In this document: piece after piece, positions 6,594 through 6,616 of the stretch
How the letters are laid out: each line of letters opens with the position of its first letter
Position numbering within the stretch: the stretch's first letter is position 1
Assembly (NCBI GenBank): GCA_021827465.1
Contig: JAKAVX010000153.1
Coordinates: 1-6,616, forward strand
Origin: Deltaproteobacteria bacterium
GTDB taxonomy: Bacteria > Desulfobacterota_B > Binatia > Binatales > Binataceae
Direction of reading: 5' to 3'
Length of the DNA: 6,616 nt
Position numbers and translations under genes: made by a program
The notes under the pieces: generated by a model
The model's input: only the letters and a program-made list of their open reading frames with translations
Databases searched by the model: none
What the model was told of the DNA's origin: nothing

Positions 6594-6616
6594 GCTTCGC
6601 GCAGCGGTGGTTGGAG
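6586..6616 (+). CDS. Start of next gene, possibly Gfo/Idh/MocA-family oxidoreductase (3' end outside window)
   Basis: An ATG at 6586 opens a frame that overlaps the lpxI stop by 8 bases, the same spacing as at the lolD and lpxI starts, and runs off the window. Only ten residues are visible, MRELRAAVVG. The last part looks like the first beta strand and opening glycine of a Rossmann fold. In many deltaproteobacteria-like clusters the gene between lpxI and lpxB is a Gfo/Idh/MocA oxidoreductase beginning in this way, and Acidithiobacillus GnnA of that family is encoded between lpxA and lpxB. The existence of the gene is fairly well supported by coupling; the family is inferred from position and ten residues. 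Confidence 0.5.
   Translation, partial: MRELRAAVVG

Overview
The window is a compact, all-forward-strand block of outer-membrane biogenesis genes from a GC-rich Gram-negative (diderm) bacterium. The protein set and its order (lolC/E, lolD, bamA, skp, fabZ, lpxA, lpxI, then the start of a probable Gfo/Idh/MocA oxidoreductase) fit the arrangement common in Deltaproteobacteria-like lineages (Desulfobacterota, Myxococcota, Binatota and relatives). LpxI instead of LpxH also argues against a gammaproteobacterium. The lineage is an inference from gene order and sequence style; no rRNA or other marker is present.

Layout: bases 2-610 are the C-terminal half of a LolC/LolE-type lipoprotein-release permease, cut by the window's left edge. 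Its stop overlaps the start of lolD (603-1328), the ATPase of the same transporter. After a leader of about 110 bases comes bamA (1438-3801), the outer-membrane protein insertase with signal peptide, five POTRA domains and a barrel. A 130-base gap holding an imperfect hairpin and a strong Shine-Dalgarno separates it from skp/ompH (3932-4540). Then fabZ (4551-5009), lpxA (about 5006 or 5033 to 5797) and lpxI (5790-6593) follow with gaps of 10 bases or less, or overlaps. The next gene starts at 6586 and runs off the right edge.

The genes join three routes into the outer membrane. LolCDE pulls lipoproteins from the inner membrane, Skp escorts and BamA inserts beta-barrel proteins, and FabZ, LpxA and LpxI work in or next to the early lipid A pathway: FabZ makes acyl-ACP, LpxA attaches the first 3-hydroxyacyl chain, and LpxI hydrolyses UDP-2,3-diacylglucosamine to lipid X. 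LpxD, which often lies between skp and fabZ in such clusters, is absent here.

I see no mobile element, CRISPR array, RNA gene or defence system, and no undescribed system. The points most worth a second look are the lpxA start (homology and a well-placed Shine-Dalgarno point to a non-canonical ATA codon upstream of the first usual start), the missing lpxD, a possible GnnA-like gene after lpxI, and the unusual C-terminal end of BamA.
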